A stretch of DNA of 64,000 bases. Origin: Flavobacteriales bacterium (GTDB lineage: Bacteria; Bacteroidota; Bacteroidia; Flavobacteriales_F; PHOS-HE28). The translations under genes were made by a program, and so were the position numbers. Shown here piece after piece: positions 34,293 to 42,180 of the stretch. The stretch spans positions 1 through 64,000 of the forward strand of contig JAHBUL010000019.1 in NCBI GenBank assembly GCA_019638085.1, read 5' to 3'. The notes beneath the pieces are model-generated. The model worked only from the letters and a program-made list of their open reading frames with translations. It did no database searches and was not told where the DNA came from. The stretch's first letter is position 1; every line of letters starts with the position of its first letter.

Positions 34293-34886
34293 ATGCTCTG
34301 CACGGACAATACGCCACCGTTCACTCCGCAGCTTTTACTGGGTACGTATGCACAGGGGATTTTCCCCATGGCTGATGGGGATGGCACCATCCAATGGTAC
34401 GACCCCGATCCACGCGCCATTTTCCCCTTGGATGCGATCGCGCCGAACGCTCGCTTCCGTCGCTTTCTCCGCAACAGTGATCTGCGCTGCACGCTGGACC
34501 TAGCCTTCGAAGAGGTGATCGGTCACTGTGCTACGGTGCATGGCGAAAGTTGGATCGATCAGCGGATCATCGCGACGTATACAGCCTTGCATTTCATGGG
34601 CCATGCTCAAAGCGTGGAGACCTGGCAAGGCGAACAATTGGTGGGTGGACTGTACGGCGTGAGCTTGGGTGGGGCTTTCTTCGGTGAGAGCATGTTCAGC
34701 TTGGTCCCGAACGGCAGCAAAGCTGCTTTTTACCACTTGGTCGAACATTTGAAGGAACGGGGATTTTCGCTCTTCGATACGCAGTTCCTGAATGCCCATA
34801 CGGCATCCCTCGGAGCCATCGAGGTGCCCCGGAAAGAATTCAGCACGATGCTTGCCAAAGCACTGCGATCACCCAGCCGATCCTGA
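34293..34886 (+). CDS. aat: Leucyl/phenylalanyl-tRNA--protein transferase
   Basis: Aat adds Leu or Phe to N-terminal Arg or Lys of proteins and makes them N-end-rule substrates for ClpS/ClpAP. The 197 residues carry the family blocks LLLGTYAQGIFPM near 15-27, IQWYDPDPRAIFPLD, GLYGVSLGGAFFGESMF near 118-134, and LFDTQFLNAHTASLGA. It is the usual size for the enzyme. It starts 3 bases after the protease stop and lies 3 bases before DUF2141, so it shares their transcript. Confidence 0.96.
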   Translation: MLCTDNTPPFTPQLLLGTYAQGIFPMADGDGTIQWYDPDPRAIFPLDAIAPNARFRRFLRNSDLRCTLDLAFEEVIGHCATVHGESWIDQRIIATYTALHFMGHAQSVETWQGEQLVGGLYGVSLGGAFFGESMFSLVPNGSKAAFYHLVEHLKERGFSLFDTQFLNAHTASLGAIEVPRKEFSTMLAKALRSPSRS

Positions 34887-34889
34887 ACC

Positions 34890-35306
34890 ATGCGCACATT
34901 TGCACCTCTTGCTCTGCTCCTGCTTTCCGCTTCCGGTTTTGCACAATCCGACCTGAAAGTGGAGGTGATCCTGAACAAGCCTGACGCTGGTGGCAAGTTG
35001 CACTTTGCTCTCTGTCCTTCCGCAGAGGCGTACAAAACCGAAACGGGTTGTTCAACGAAAAGCGTGGAAGCTGACGCTCGTACGGTTAGTTGCACCTTCA
35101 GCGCGATCACTCCGGGAACCTATGCCATCAAGGTCTTCCACGATGTGAACAGCAACGGTGAACTGGACAAAAGCTGGATCGGCTGGCCGAAAGAACCCTA
35201 TGGCTTCAGTAATGATGCACCCGTCAATACGGGTCCCCCACCCTTCAAGTTGGCTGCGTTTGAAGTGAAGGAAGGAAAACAGACCGAGCGGATCCGCTTA
35301 CAATGA
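34890..35306 (+). CDS. Secreted DUF2141 protein
   Basis: 138 residues with a signal peptide (RTFAPLALLLLSASGFAQ). The mature part matches DUF2141, a transthyretin-like beta domain of Bacteroidota and others: SDLKVEVILN, GKLHFALCPSAEAY, then TPGTYAIKVFHDVNSNGELD and PKEPYGFSNDA. Two cysteines (CPSA and TGCST) may form a disulfide in the periplasm. Function unknown. Last gene of the operon; it converges with the KdsC-like gene 12 bases away. Confidence 0.88.
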   Translation: MRTFAPLALLLLSASGFAQSDLKVEVILNKPDAGGKLHFALCPSAEAYKTETGCSTKSVEADARTVSCTFSAITPGTYAIKVFHDVNSNGELDKSWIGWPKEPYGFSNDAPVNTGPPPFKLAAFEVKEGKQTERIRLQ

Positions 35307-35318
35307 GCTTACGGACCA

Positions 35319-35972
35319 TTAACGCCTACCCTTTTCCACACGCGGTTCCGTGGCATTCCGCTCCTGCAGGTATCGCTGGTACGGCTCCGTAAAAGCCGCA
35401 CGATGCTCGAAGACATCCGCGAAATTCCCGATCAGCTCGATCACTGCTTCAGTGGCTTCCCGCAGACCATTCTCCCCGCCACTGTTGGCCGTTACGATAT
35501 CAGTCTCACCCCTCGCGATCACATGGTTGGTGAACCGTTCACCCCCCTTCCGGCCGATCATTACCCGCAAACCACATTCCTTCGCAAGGGCCAGGTCGAT
35601 GGCATCATCGAAGAAAAAGGCCACTTCTTGAGGTTTCAGATCGTTGTCCCTCAAGAAAACCTCAAAGGCATCGGGCTTGTTTATGTAACCCATGTAGATC
35701 GCATGGAACTTCTCCCGCTGCACGAACTTCTCCGCATGCGGATTGATCTGTCCGGTGATCACAGCGGCCGGTGGGTTCACGCCGTTCTTCAGCCACAAGG
35801 CAAAGCGCAGCATGTTCACGCCCATGCTGCCCACCTCGCTGAATGGGCTGCCACCATCGATGTCCTTCCAACCGTCGTTGAACACGCCGTCCCAATCGAA
35901 GAGGACAGCTTTGATGTTCTGCATTCGGCGCTGTAGTTCCGCTGGCTCGTGCAGGTAGCGGGTTTCGTGCAT
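35319..35972 (-). CDS. KdsC-like HAD phosphatase
   Basis: 217 residues of the HAD superfamily C0 type (no cap). FDWDGVFNDGW carries nucleophile D26 and acid/base D28; ITGQ supplies motif II threonine; K in INKPDAF is motif III; FFFDDAIDLALAKECG supplies the metal aspartates. This matches KdsC/YrbI, which dephosphorylates Kdo 8-phosphate. The final metal motif is FDDAID rather than GDDxxD and there is a 16-residue N-terminal addition, so it is a divergent member. Its position in a row with transaldolase-CBS and kdsA supports the Kdo role. Confidence 0.8.
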   Translation of the reverse strand: MHETRYLHEPAELQRRMQNIKAVLFDWDGVFNDGWKDIDGGSPFSEVGSMGVNMLRFALWLKNGVNPPAAVITGQINPHAEKFVQREKFHAIYMGYINKPDAFEVFLRDNDLKPQEVAFFFDDAIDLALAKECGLRVMIGRKGGERFTNHVIARGETDIVTANSGGENGLREATEAVIELIGNFADVFEHRAAFTEPYQRYLQERNATEPRVEKGRR

Positions 35973-35974
35973 TT

Positions 35975-36113
35975 CAGTTGTCAGTTGTTCGTTGTCAGTT
36001 GTCAGGTCCGAACTTGAAACTTTAGTGTATACCCGGTTGTTCAGTTCAGTTTGCATCGCGGCAACGCGTTGGCAGCCTAACAACTGACAACCGACAACTC
36101 AGCCTTGACAACT
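35975..36113. repeat. Inverted GTTGTCA-type intergenic repeat (copy 2)
   Basis: CAGTTGTCAGTTGTTCGTTG and TCAGTTGTCAGG (about 35975-36005) are mirrored by CCTAACAACTGACAACCGAC (36076-36095) and more TGACAAC units up to 36113. It fills the whole gap between the transaldolase-CBS and KdsC-like genes. Confidence 0.7.
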
Positions 36114-37136
36114 CTACCCCGCAATTGCCTTCATCATATCCTGGATGTCCAGCATGCCGAGCTGCTTGCCGTTCTCGCTTACACTCAGGGTATCCACCTT
36201 ATGCTCTTTGAACAGCTTCTGGGCCTCGTCCAACAAGGCTTCAGGAGACACGGTGTACGGCGCGTTGAATGTCAATGCGCTCAGCTTCTTGCTAAGGAAC
36301 TTGTTTCCGTCCTTCTCGATGCCGCGGCGTAGGCCACCATCCGTGAAGACGCCCTTGTTCTTCCCTTTGGCGTCCACCACCATCACAGCGCCGAAGCCGT
36401 GCTTGGTCATTTCCACCAAGGCCTCGCTTACAGTTGCACCTTCCTTCACGATCGGATTGCTGCGTGAGAGCACGTCCTTCACCTTCATGGTGATCAAGCG
36501 GGTGTGCTCATAGAACTGTTGTGTGCCAATGGTGGTGAAATGGTTGTCCGTAAGTTGCTTCATCAGCTTCCAAGGGACCGTGATGGTGTGTACCCCGATC
36601 TCCACCGCATTGCGCACATGCTCTACTGTACGCACGCTGCTGAACATGATCTTGCTATCGTAGCCATAATAGTTCACGGCATCCACGCACTGCTGAACGA
36701 GGCTGAGCGCATCGTGCCCTTGGTCCTGTAAACGCCCCACGAGCGGACACACGTAATTGGCACCCGCTTGCATGGCCATGTAGGCCTGCTGCAGCGTGTA
36801 CACCAAGTGCACGTTCACCATGATGCCTTGATCGCGTAGCATTTTGCACGCACGCAATCCCTCAAGGCTTACCGGGATCTTGAAGACTGTGGTCTCCTTC
36901 TTCAGACCCATCTTCAGTTGGCGTTTGGCCTCCTTCACCACTTCTTCAGCGGTTTCGCCCAAGGCTTCCACCTGCAGGATGGGCACCTTCTTGGCAAGGT
37001 CGAGGATCATCTTGTCGATGTTCGTGACCCCCCCACGATGCATGAAAGTGGGCGTGGTGGTGAGACCGGTGAGAAAACCAAGCTTGAAGGCTTCGTCGAT
37101 CTCCTTGATGTCGGCACTGTCTAAGTAGAGTTCCAT
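36114..37136 (-). CDS. Transaldolase/fructose-6-phosphate aldolase domain fused to a CBS pair
   Basis: 340 residues. The first 220 are a class I aldolase of the transaldolase family: MELYLDSADI with D6, GLTTTPT at 24-30, the Schiff-base lysine K86 in FKIPVSLEGLRACKML, and FSSVRTVEH. Compared by eye with E. coli FSA, N28 is T, Y131 is L and A129 is C, while E57 sits where FSA has Q59. The last 115 residues are two CBS domains (DVLSRSNPIVKEGATVSEAL; GVFTDGGLRRGIEKDG; YTVSPEALLDEAQKLF), the type that follows the SIS domain in KdsD. The locus between KdsC-like and KdsA genes is where kdsD would be expected, so a role in making or sensing arabinose 5-phosphate is a strong inference. ATG 37136 matches the family start. 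Confidence 0.9.
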   Translation of the reverse strand: MELYLDSADIKEIDEAFKLGFLTGLTTTPTFMHRGGVTNIDKMILDLAKKVPILQVEALGETAEEVVKEAKRQLKMGLKKETTVFKIPVSLEGLRACKMLRDQGIMVNVHLVYTLQQAYMAMQAGANYVCPLVGRLQDQGHDALSLVQQCVDAVNYYGYDSKIMFSSVRTVEHVRNAVEIGVHTITVPWKLMKQLTDNHFTTIGTQQFYEHTRLITMKVKDVLSRSNPIVKEGATVSEALVEMTKHGFGAVMVVDAKGKNKGVFTDGGLRRGIEKDGNKFLSKKLSALTFNAPYTVSPEALLDEAQKLFKEHKVDTLSVSENGKQLGMLDIQDMMKAIAG

Positions 37137-37142
37137 GTGGGA

Positions 37143-37185
37143 ATGTTGGTTGTCTTGTATCTGTTGTCTTATGCTGGTTGTCAAA
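37143..37185. repeat. GTTGTC-type repeat (copy 3)
   Basis: A degenerate direct run of GTTGTC/TGTTGTC units in the gap upstream of the transaldolase-CBS gene. It shares sequence with the copies at 25.1 and 36.0 kb but lacks the inverted half. Confidence 0.5.
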
Positions 37186-37252
37186 TGTCCAATGCGCTAT
37201 GTCCGGTCAAAGCATGGGACATAAGACGCAGGTCAGTACTGATCTCCGAAAC

Positions 37253-38101
37253 TCATCCTTTCACCTCCACATTTTCCCTGTACTTCACCTCCACCGCATG
37301 CAGATCCAGCAGCGGCTTCAGGAATTCCTCCAGATCATAGACACAAAGCTGGCTGGCTGCATCACAGAGCGCAGTGCTTGGGTCGGGGTGTGTTTCAATG
37401 AAGACACCATCAACGCCCGCTGCCACACCGGCACGGGCAATGGTGGGAAGGAACTCGCGATTGCCGCCCCGAGGGTCGGCACTGGGGATGCCATACTTGC
37501 GGATGCTGTGTGTGATGTCGAATACCACGGGATAGCCTGCTTGGCGAAGGTGATAGAACGCTCGGGGGTCCACCACCAGATCATTGTATCCAAGAACAAA
37601 TCCGCGCTCCGTGAGGATGATCTTCTCGTTACCCACACTCTCGATCTTCCTCACCGGTTTTACCATATTGTCCGGGGCTAGGAACTGGCCGTGTTTCAGG
37701 TTGATCACTGCACCGGTCCTGGCCGCCTCCGTGACCAAGGTGGTCTGCATGCAGAGGTAGGCAGGGATCTGGAGTACATCGCACACTTCCGCAGCAGCTT
37801 TCACCTGGCTCGGATAGTGTACATCCGTGAGGATGGGAAATCCGAACTCCTTTTTCACCTTCTCCAGTGTCTTCAACCCCTCATCGAGCCCTGGGCCCAT
37901 GTAGAACTCCACACTGCTGCGGTTGTCCTTCATGAAGCTGCTCTTGTATATGATGGGGACCTTAGTGCGCTCGCTTACCTCGCGAAGCTTCTCCGCCGTC
38001 CTCATCATGATGCTTTCCTCCTCGATCACGCAAGGACCCGAGATCAGAAAGAGTTGATCTCCTCCGCAATCGATGTTACCGACTTGTACGTGCTTGGTCA
38101 T
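37253..38101 (-). CDS. kdsA: 3-deoxy-8-phosphooctulonate synthase
   Basis: KdsA condenses arabinose 5-phosphate with phosphoenolpyruvate to Kdo 8-phosphate in the cytosol, the committed step of lipopolysaccharide inner core. The 282 residues hold ISGPCVIEEES near 19-29, YKSSFMKDNRSS, LTDVHYPSQV, LKHGQFLAPDNM, VVFDITHS and FIETHPDPSTALCDAASQ (ligand block). Start is ATG 38101; a longer frame to 38230 is unrelated to KdsA. A TAGATTTG box lies further upstream at 38250-38257. It is the first gene of a probable kdsA/transaldolase-CBS/KdsC-like unit. Confidence 0.96.
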   Translation of the reverse strand: MTKHVQVGNIDCGGDQLFLISGPCVIEEESIMMRTAEKLREVSERTKVPIIYKSSFMKDNRSSVEFYMGPGLDEGLKTLEKVKKEFGFPILTDVHYPSQVKAAAEVCDVLQIPAYLCMQTTLVTEAARTGAVINLKHGQFLAPDNMVKPVRKIESVGNEKIILTERGFVLGYNDLVVDPRAFYHLRQAGYPVVFDITHSIRKYGIPSADPRGGNREFLPTIARAGVAAGVDGVFIETHPDPSTALCDAASQLCVYDLEEFLKPLLDLHAVEVKYRENVEVKG

Positions 38102-38249
38102 GTTGGGCTGATGAGTGGTTCTATATCCGATATGCACGGGACACTGATGGCATGGAATAATGGGAGCAATGCATATCGGAGGAGTGCTTTGGTTAATGGC
38201 GAGGCAAGCCTGGCCACTTAGGACGGACATTAAACATTTGCCCGCTGCG

Positions 38250-38257
38250 CAAATCTA
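38250..38257 (-). promoter_or_regulatory. TAGATTTG -7 box upstream of kdsA
   Basis: Perfect TAnnTTTG on the minus strand. If used for kdsA it implies a leader of about 140 bases before ATG 38101. It overlaps the 3' end of the FAH-family gene. Confidence 0.4.
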
Positions 38258-38875
38258 CCGTTTCCCAACGCTCACATTCAGCAGTGATTTGCCATTCAGG
38301 AATCCTTCGAGTACATCGCCCTCCGCAATGGGTCCAATTCCGGCTGGCGTACCCGTGAACATCAGATCGCCGGGTTCCAAGGTGACAAAGCGTGAAACGT
38401 ATGCGATCAACTCGGGAACGGTAAAGATCATGTTCGCAGTAGTGTCCTGCTGTACAGTTACACCGTTCTTCTTCAGCTCGATCCCAAACCCTTGCAGGTC
38501 GGTGGAGGCCGTCATGGGCAATTCCACCTCTCCCAACACCGCCGATCCATCCCAGGCCTTCGCCTTTTCCCAAGGGAGACCTTTTGCTTTCAATTGATTC
38601 TGGAGGGTGCGTGCGGTAAGATCCAATCCCAAGCTGAAAGAAGCGATCAGGCCCAAGGCCATGTTCACTGGAACATCCTTTGCATAGCTGTCTATCATCA
38701 CCACCAATTCCAGCTCATGCTCGATCTCTCCTGGGATATCCGGAAGGATGATGGGCTGGCCCGGATAGAGGCAAGCGGTAGTGGGCTTCATGAAGAAGAT
38801 CGGTTCCGAAGGGACCTCATTTCCCGTTTCCTTGGCGTGGTCGGCATAGTTGCGACCGATACAGATGATCTTCAT
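38255..38875 (-). CDS. Fumarylacetoacetate hydrolase family protein
   Basis: 206 residues of the FAH fold, which includes acylpyruvases, oxaloacetate decarboxylases and other C-C hydrolases. KIICIGRNYADHAKE at the N-terminus, FMKPTTACLYPG and the metal ligand run EIEHELELVV (Glu-x-Glu) near 68-77, LGLDLTARTLQNQLK and the terminal VTLEPGDLMFTGTPAGIGP are present. The best guess is an acylpyruvate hydrolase or oxaloacetate decarboxylase; substrate is not fixed. ATG 38875 gives the family start. Upstream of kdsA on the same strand with a 153-base gap. Confidence 0.9.
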   Translation of the reverse strand: MKIICIGRNYADHAKETGNEVPSEPIFFMKPTTACLYPGQPIILPDIPGEIEHELELVVMIDSYAKDVPVNMALGLIASFSLGLDLTARTLQNQLKAKGLPWEKAKAWDGSAVLGEVELPMTASTDLQGFGIELKKNGVTVQQDTTANMIFTVPELIAYVSRFVTLEPGDLMFTGTPAGIGPIAEGDVLEGFLNGKSLLNVSVGKR

Positions 38876-39027
38876 TTCAAGGGTGCAAAGCGATGGTTTG
38901 GTGGCTGCAGAGGCGCAAAGAAGGGTTCCTTCCACGAATGGATGGGAACGGCCATCCTTCAGGACACGGCTTTCCGGGGTACCATGTTGTACTCCCCGGT
39001 GCCCCAGCGCCTATACGGCCATCATCA

Positions 39028-39798
39028 TTACTCATGGATATCTGCCAACACGTTTTTCATCACGGCCAAGGTACTTCCCGGCAGCTCGGCCTTGGTCATC
39101 AGCCATTGCATATAGCCGGGATCGTTCCGGCCGATGTTCTCGATGGTCCAGCCCTTGTACTTCCCGAAAGCGAGACATACGGCGCCTTGATCATCGAACA
39201 GAAGTTTCCCGGCCGCATCGGGAGCCCGCTTGCGATCGCCGCAGAATTCACCTAGGGCGGAGGCGGTCCGGGGAAGTTCAGTATAGCGCTCCAATTGGGC
39301 AAGCAGCACATCGGCGGTCATCTCCACATCGGCCAAGGCATCGTGGGCGCCCGTATGCTCACGATCCAAGTAAAAGCGTGCAGCAGCGGTGAGGTCGCGC
39401 CTCTCAAAGTGATGGTAGATCCGCAAGGCATCGATCACCCGCAGGGTGGACGAATCCCATGTCGCCCCCACCCGGTAGAGTTCCTCGCTGAGAAAGGGCA
39501 GGTCGAAACGGAGAACATTGAAACCGCACAGGTCGCAACCATTCAACTCGCGCAGTAGCTCGCCGGAAAGCTCCGCGAGCACCGGAGCATCGGCGACATC
39601 GGCATTGGAGATCCCATGCACCGCAGTGGCCTCTGGAGGAATGGGCATTTCGGGATTCACCAAGCTCTGCCATTTCTCACGCGTGCCGTCGGGCATCAGG
39701 CGTACCACGGCGATCTGCACGATGCGGTCACGGCCGATACGGACACCGGTGGTCTCCAGATCAAAAACCGCCAAAGGACGTTCCAATTCCATTGTCAT
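39028..39798 (-). CDS. DnaQ-like 3'-5' exonuclease
   Basis: About 256 residues. The first 180 are a DEDD exonuclease: VFDLETTG with D13 and E15 (Exo I), FNVLRFDLPFL (Exo II), and HTGAHDALADVEMTADVL (Exo III with His, DEDDh type). The last 60 residues (LLFDDQGAVCLAFGKYKGWTIENI split here; ends QWLMTKAELPG) match the small domain found behind exonucleases of Bacteroidota. It may act as a stand-alone epsilon-like proofreading or RNA 3' exonuclease. ATG 39798 (or 39792) lies only 16 bases after the upstream gene's terminator hairpin. Confidence 0.85.
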   Translation of the reverse strand: MTMELERPLAVFDLETTGVRIGRDRIVQIAVVRLMPDGTREKWQSLVNPEMPIPPEATAVHGISNADVADAPVLAELSGELLRELNGCDLCGFNVLRFDLPFLSEELYRVGATWDSSTLRVIDALRIYHHFERRDLTAAARFYLDREHTGAHDALADVEMTADVLLAQLERYTELPRTASALGEFCGDRKRAPDAAGKLLFDDQGAVCLAFGKYKGWTIENIGRNDPGYMQWLMTKAELPGSTLAVMKNVLADIHE

Positions 39799-39814
39799 GG
39801 CTGCAAGTTGGCAT

Positions 39815-39846
39815 GAAAAAGCCCCCGTGGTTGCGGGGGCTTTTTC
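39815..39846 (-). terminator. Terminator of the PorE-like gene
   Basis: AAAAAGCCCCC (39816-39826) pairs with GGGGGCTTTTT (39835-39845). Read on the minus strand it ends in a T5 tract. It lies 20 bases after the stop at 39867 and directly upstream of the exonuclease start. Confidence 0.85.
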
Positions 39847-39866
39847 ATTTTTTGAACAGGGTATGC

Positions 39867-42095
39867 TCAACGGACCTTGAGCTTTACGAACTGGAATTTG
39901 CCGTACTTCTCCTTGTTCTTGTAATCTCCACGATATTTTGGGCCTTGTACCAAGTGGTTCACGGAGCCGAGCAGGAGGTTCTTGGGGTCCTTGCCGGCCG
40001 CCTTAACCGCATCCAGCAGGGCCTTCCGTGCAACCTCCATGCGGAGATTGCTCAGCTTGTCATTAGTGCCGTAGGTCTTTGTCGGCACATGTGAAGCACT
40101 GGCCTCAATGGTCACGTTCACGGTTTCCTGCTTGTCGAACAAGGCGATCACCTTACCAGCGAATTCCTTCCATTGCGCGCTGTTCACATCGATCGCGGAT
40201 TCGTTGTAGTCGTGGTATTTCACGAACTCAGCCTCGAACGTAGCATCCGGTGTCACGTGTTTCTCTCCTTCTTCCTTGCGTTCCGCATCGGTCTTCGGGG
40301 TGGCTCCGGGGACCACCTTTATTGGGGTCTTCACCTTGCTATCCGGTCCTACCACGGTAACGCCTCCCTTCACCGGCTCGCCCTTCTCCTTGCTTCCGGG
40401 GGGAGCGCCTTCAGGCAGGTCCACGATACTTGCAGCTCCATCCAATGATACAGGGTTCAAGTACACCTCCTTGTTGATCTCCTGGTAGGCGCTTTCGCAC
40501 TCCACGAAGATGTCTTCGGTGTGGATGGTCTTATCGTTCACCCGGTAATCCAGGTTGTAGTTCTTGCACGGAGCAAGAATGGCCACGTAAACGCCATCAC
40601 GCTGGCGGGGCTTGTAGCTCTTCACTTCGCCCGTGGCCTTATCCGTGACATATAAAGTGGTAGTGGGCGAAAGCTGCTCACCTGGAGGGGGAATGATGAA
40701 GCCTTTCAGCACGGCCAGTCCCTCAGCCCCCATTTCCCCTGGAAAGTCCACAAAGTAGATGTCCTTTTCACCGTAGCCACCGATCTTGTCGGAGCTGAAG
40801 TATCCGCGCTTACCATCGGCCGTGGTCACGAAGAAGACATCATCATCCACGGTGTTCAAGGGATATCCGATGTTCACCGGGGTGCTCCACGTTCCATCGG
40901 CCTGCATCTCGGACGTGAAGATGTCGAACCCGCCCATGCTATTATGGCCTTTGCTGGAGAAGTACATCGTGCGCCCGTTCGGGTGGATGAACACGCCATC
41001 TTCCTCGTAAGGCGTGTTGATCGTGTTGCCCAGGTTCTGGGCCTTGCTCCACTCCCCTGTGGGTAGCTTCACCACGCGATAGATATCGCGACCACCATAG
41101 CCACCGGAACGGTTGCTCACGAAGTAGAAGGTGTTCCCATCCCCGCTCAAGGCGCCGTGGGTTTCCCATGACTTGGTATTGATGTCCGAACCCATTTTCA
41201 CGGGATCGCTCCAGATCTCACCTACAAGCTTGCTCTCGTACAGGTTCCCGTCGCCATCGTCATCCTTGTAGATGATCAAGGTCTGTCCGTCGGCCGATAC
41301 GTTCACCGTGCCCAAGTGACCCACCTCCGGATTGATGTTCAGCGGTTCCGGGGTCTGCCATTTGCCGTTCCGGTCCTTGTAGCTCACATAGATGTTCTCG
41401 AACGGAAGGTTTGCAACCGGATCGATAAGGCCCAAATTGCTGCTATCCGACCTGATCCGGCGCGAGGTGAAGAACAAGGCGTTCCCGTCCACACTGATCA
41501 CCGGGCTGAAATCAGGATACTCGGAGTTGATGACCGGTCCGATGTTGCTGATCTCAAAATTCTTGGGGTCAGCCATCAGTTTTCGTGCATTGGCCGTTTC
41601 TTCCAAGCCGCGAACCGCCATCGGCTTGAAGTCACTGCGGTCGCCAGCTTCAGCAATGAACTTCCGATAGGATGCATCGGCCTTATCGAATTCGTTATTC
41701 AGATGGTACGCCTTCCCCAGCCAGTAGTCCACCTTGGGTGGAGCATTCCTCTCTTTGGGGTCGAAGGGGTTATAACCCGAAGTATTCAACCCGCCATAGC
41801 TGGAACCACGTTTGGCCGCTGCCGCTTCCAAGTATGGCAGCGCTTTGGACTTTTCGTTATAGGATAGCATGTAGGCTTCGCCCACCTTCCAATTCAGGTT
41901 GGAGTTCTCGGGGTCCTTGGCCAACAGATCTTTCCAGACCATTGCTGCCTGCCCATAGAACTTCTCCTCCATCAATTGGCTCGCCTCCTCGAATGTGGAG
42001 GTGGAAGGAACGGTGGGAGGGCCTTGGGCTCTAAGGTTCATACCTATTGCGAGCAACGGAATGGCAAGAAGGGTGGCGTGTAGTTTTCGGATCAT
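39867..42095 (-). CDS. PorE-like protein: TPR, PD40 propeller, CNA/CRD-type domain, OmpA-like C-terminus
   Basis: 742 residues. Signal peptide (IRKLHATLLAIPLLAIGMNL, end AQ). TPR units about 35-170 (FYGQAAMVWKDLLAKDPENS, EFDKADASYRKFIAEAG). PD40/WD40-like blades about 190-460, with motifs such as DGNALFFTSRR, DGNTFYFVSNRSGGYGG, NGRTMYFSSKGHNSMGGFD. A carboxypeptidase-regulatory-like domain about 480-560. C-terminal degenerate OmpA/peptidoglycan-binding region after a Lys/Glu/Pro linker (NDKLSNLRMEVARKAL). This is the PorE architecture that links T9SS to peptidoglycan. PorE is a lipoprotein; here no lipobox cysteine is seen. Confidence 0.82.
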   Translation of the reverse strand: MIRKLHATLLAIPLLAIGMNLRAQGPPTVPSTSTFEEASQLMEEKFYGQAAMVWKDLLAKDPENSNLNWKVGEAYMLSYNEKSKALPYLEAAAAKRGSSYGGLNTSGYNPFDPKERNAPPKVDYWLGKAYHLNNEFDKADASYRKFIAEAGDRSDFKPMAVRGLEETANARKLMADPKNFEISNIGPVINSEYPDFSPVISVDGNALFFTSRRIRSDSSNLGLIDPVANLPFENIYVSYKDRNGKWQTPEPLNINPEVGHLGTVNVSADGQTLIIYKDDDGDGNLYESKLVGEIWSDPVKMGSDINTKSWETHGALSGDGNTFYFVSNRSGGYGGRDIYRVVKLPTGEWSKAQNLGNTINTPYEEDGVFIHPNGRTMYFSSKGHNSMGGFDIFTSEMQADGTWSTPVNIGYPLNTVDDDVFFVTTADGKRGYFSSDKIGGYGEKDIYFVDFPGEMGAEGLAVLKGFIIPPPGEQLSPTTTLYVTDKATGEVKSYKPRQRDGVYVAILAPCKNYNLDYRVNDKTIHTEDIFVECESAYQEINKEVYLNPVSLDGAASIVDLPEGAPPGSKEKGEPVKGGVTVVGPDSKVKTPIKVVPGATPKTDAERKEEGEKHVTPDATFEAEFVKYHDYNESAIDVNSAQWKEFAGKVIALFDKQETVNVTIEASASHVPTKTYGTNDKLSNLRMEVARKALLDAVKAAGKDPKNLLLGSVNHLVQGPKYRGDYKNKEKYGKFQFVKLKVR

Positions 42096-42180
42096 TACGT
42101 GCTACGATCTATTGCTCATTTCACAGAGCGGTGTGGTTAGTGGCTAAATGTAGAAGTTTTCCCTTGTAGGATCCATTTCG

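Noticed and set aside
38102-38230. N-terminal extension of kdsA
   Set aside because: Not similar to KdsA, whose conserved start is MTKHVQVGN; more likely a transcribed leader.
41316-41867. Plus-strand frame opposite the PorE-like gene
   Set aside because: No start context and no similarity; the minus-strand PD40 motifs are clear.
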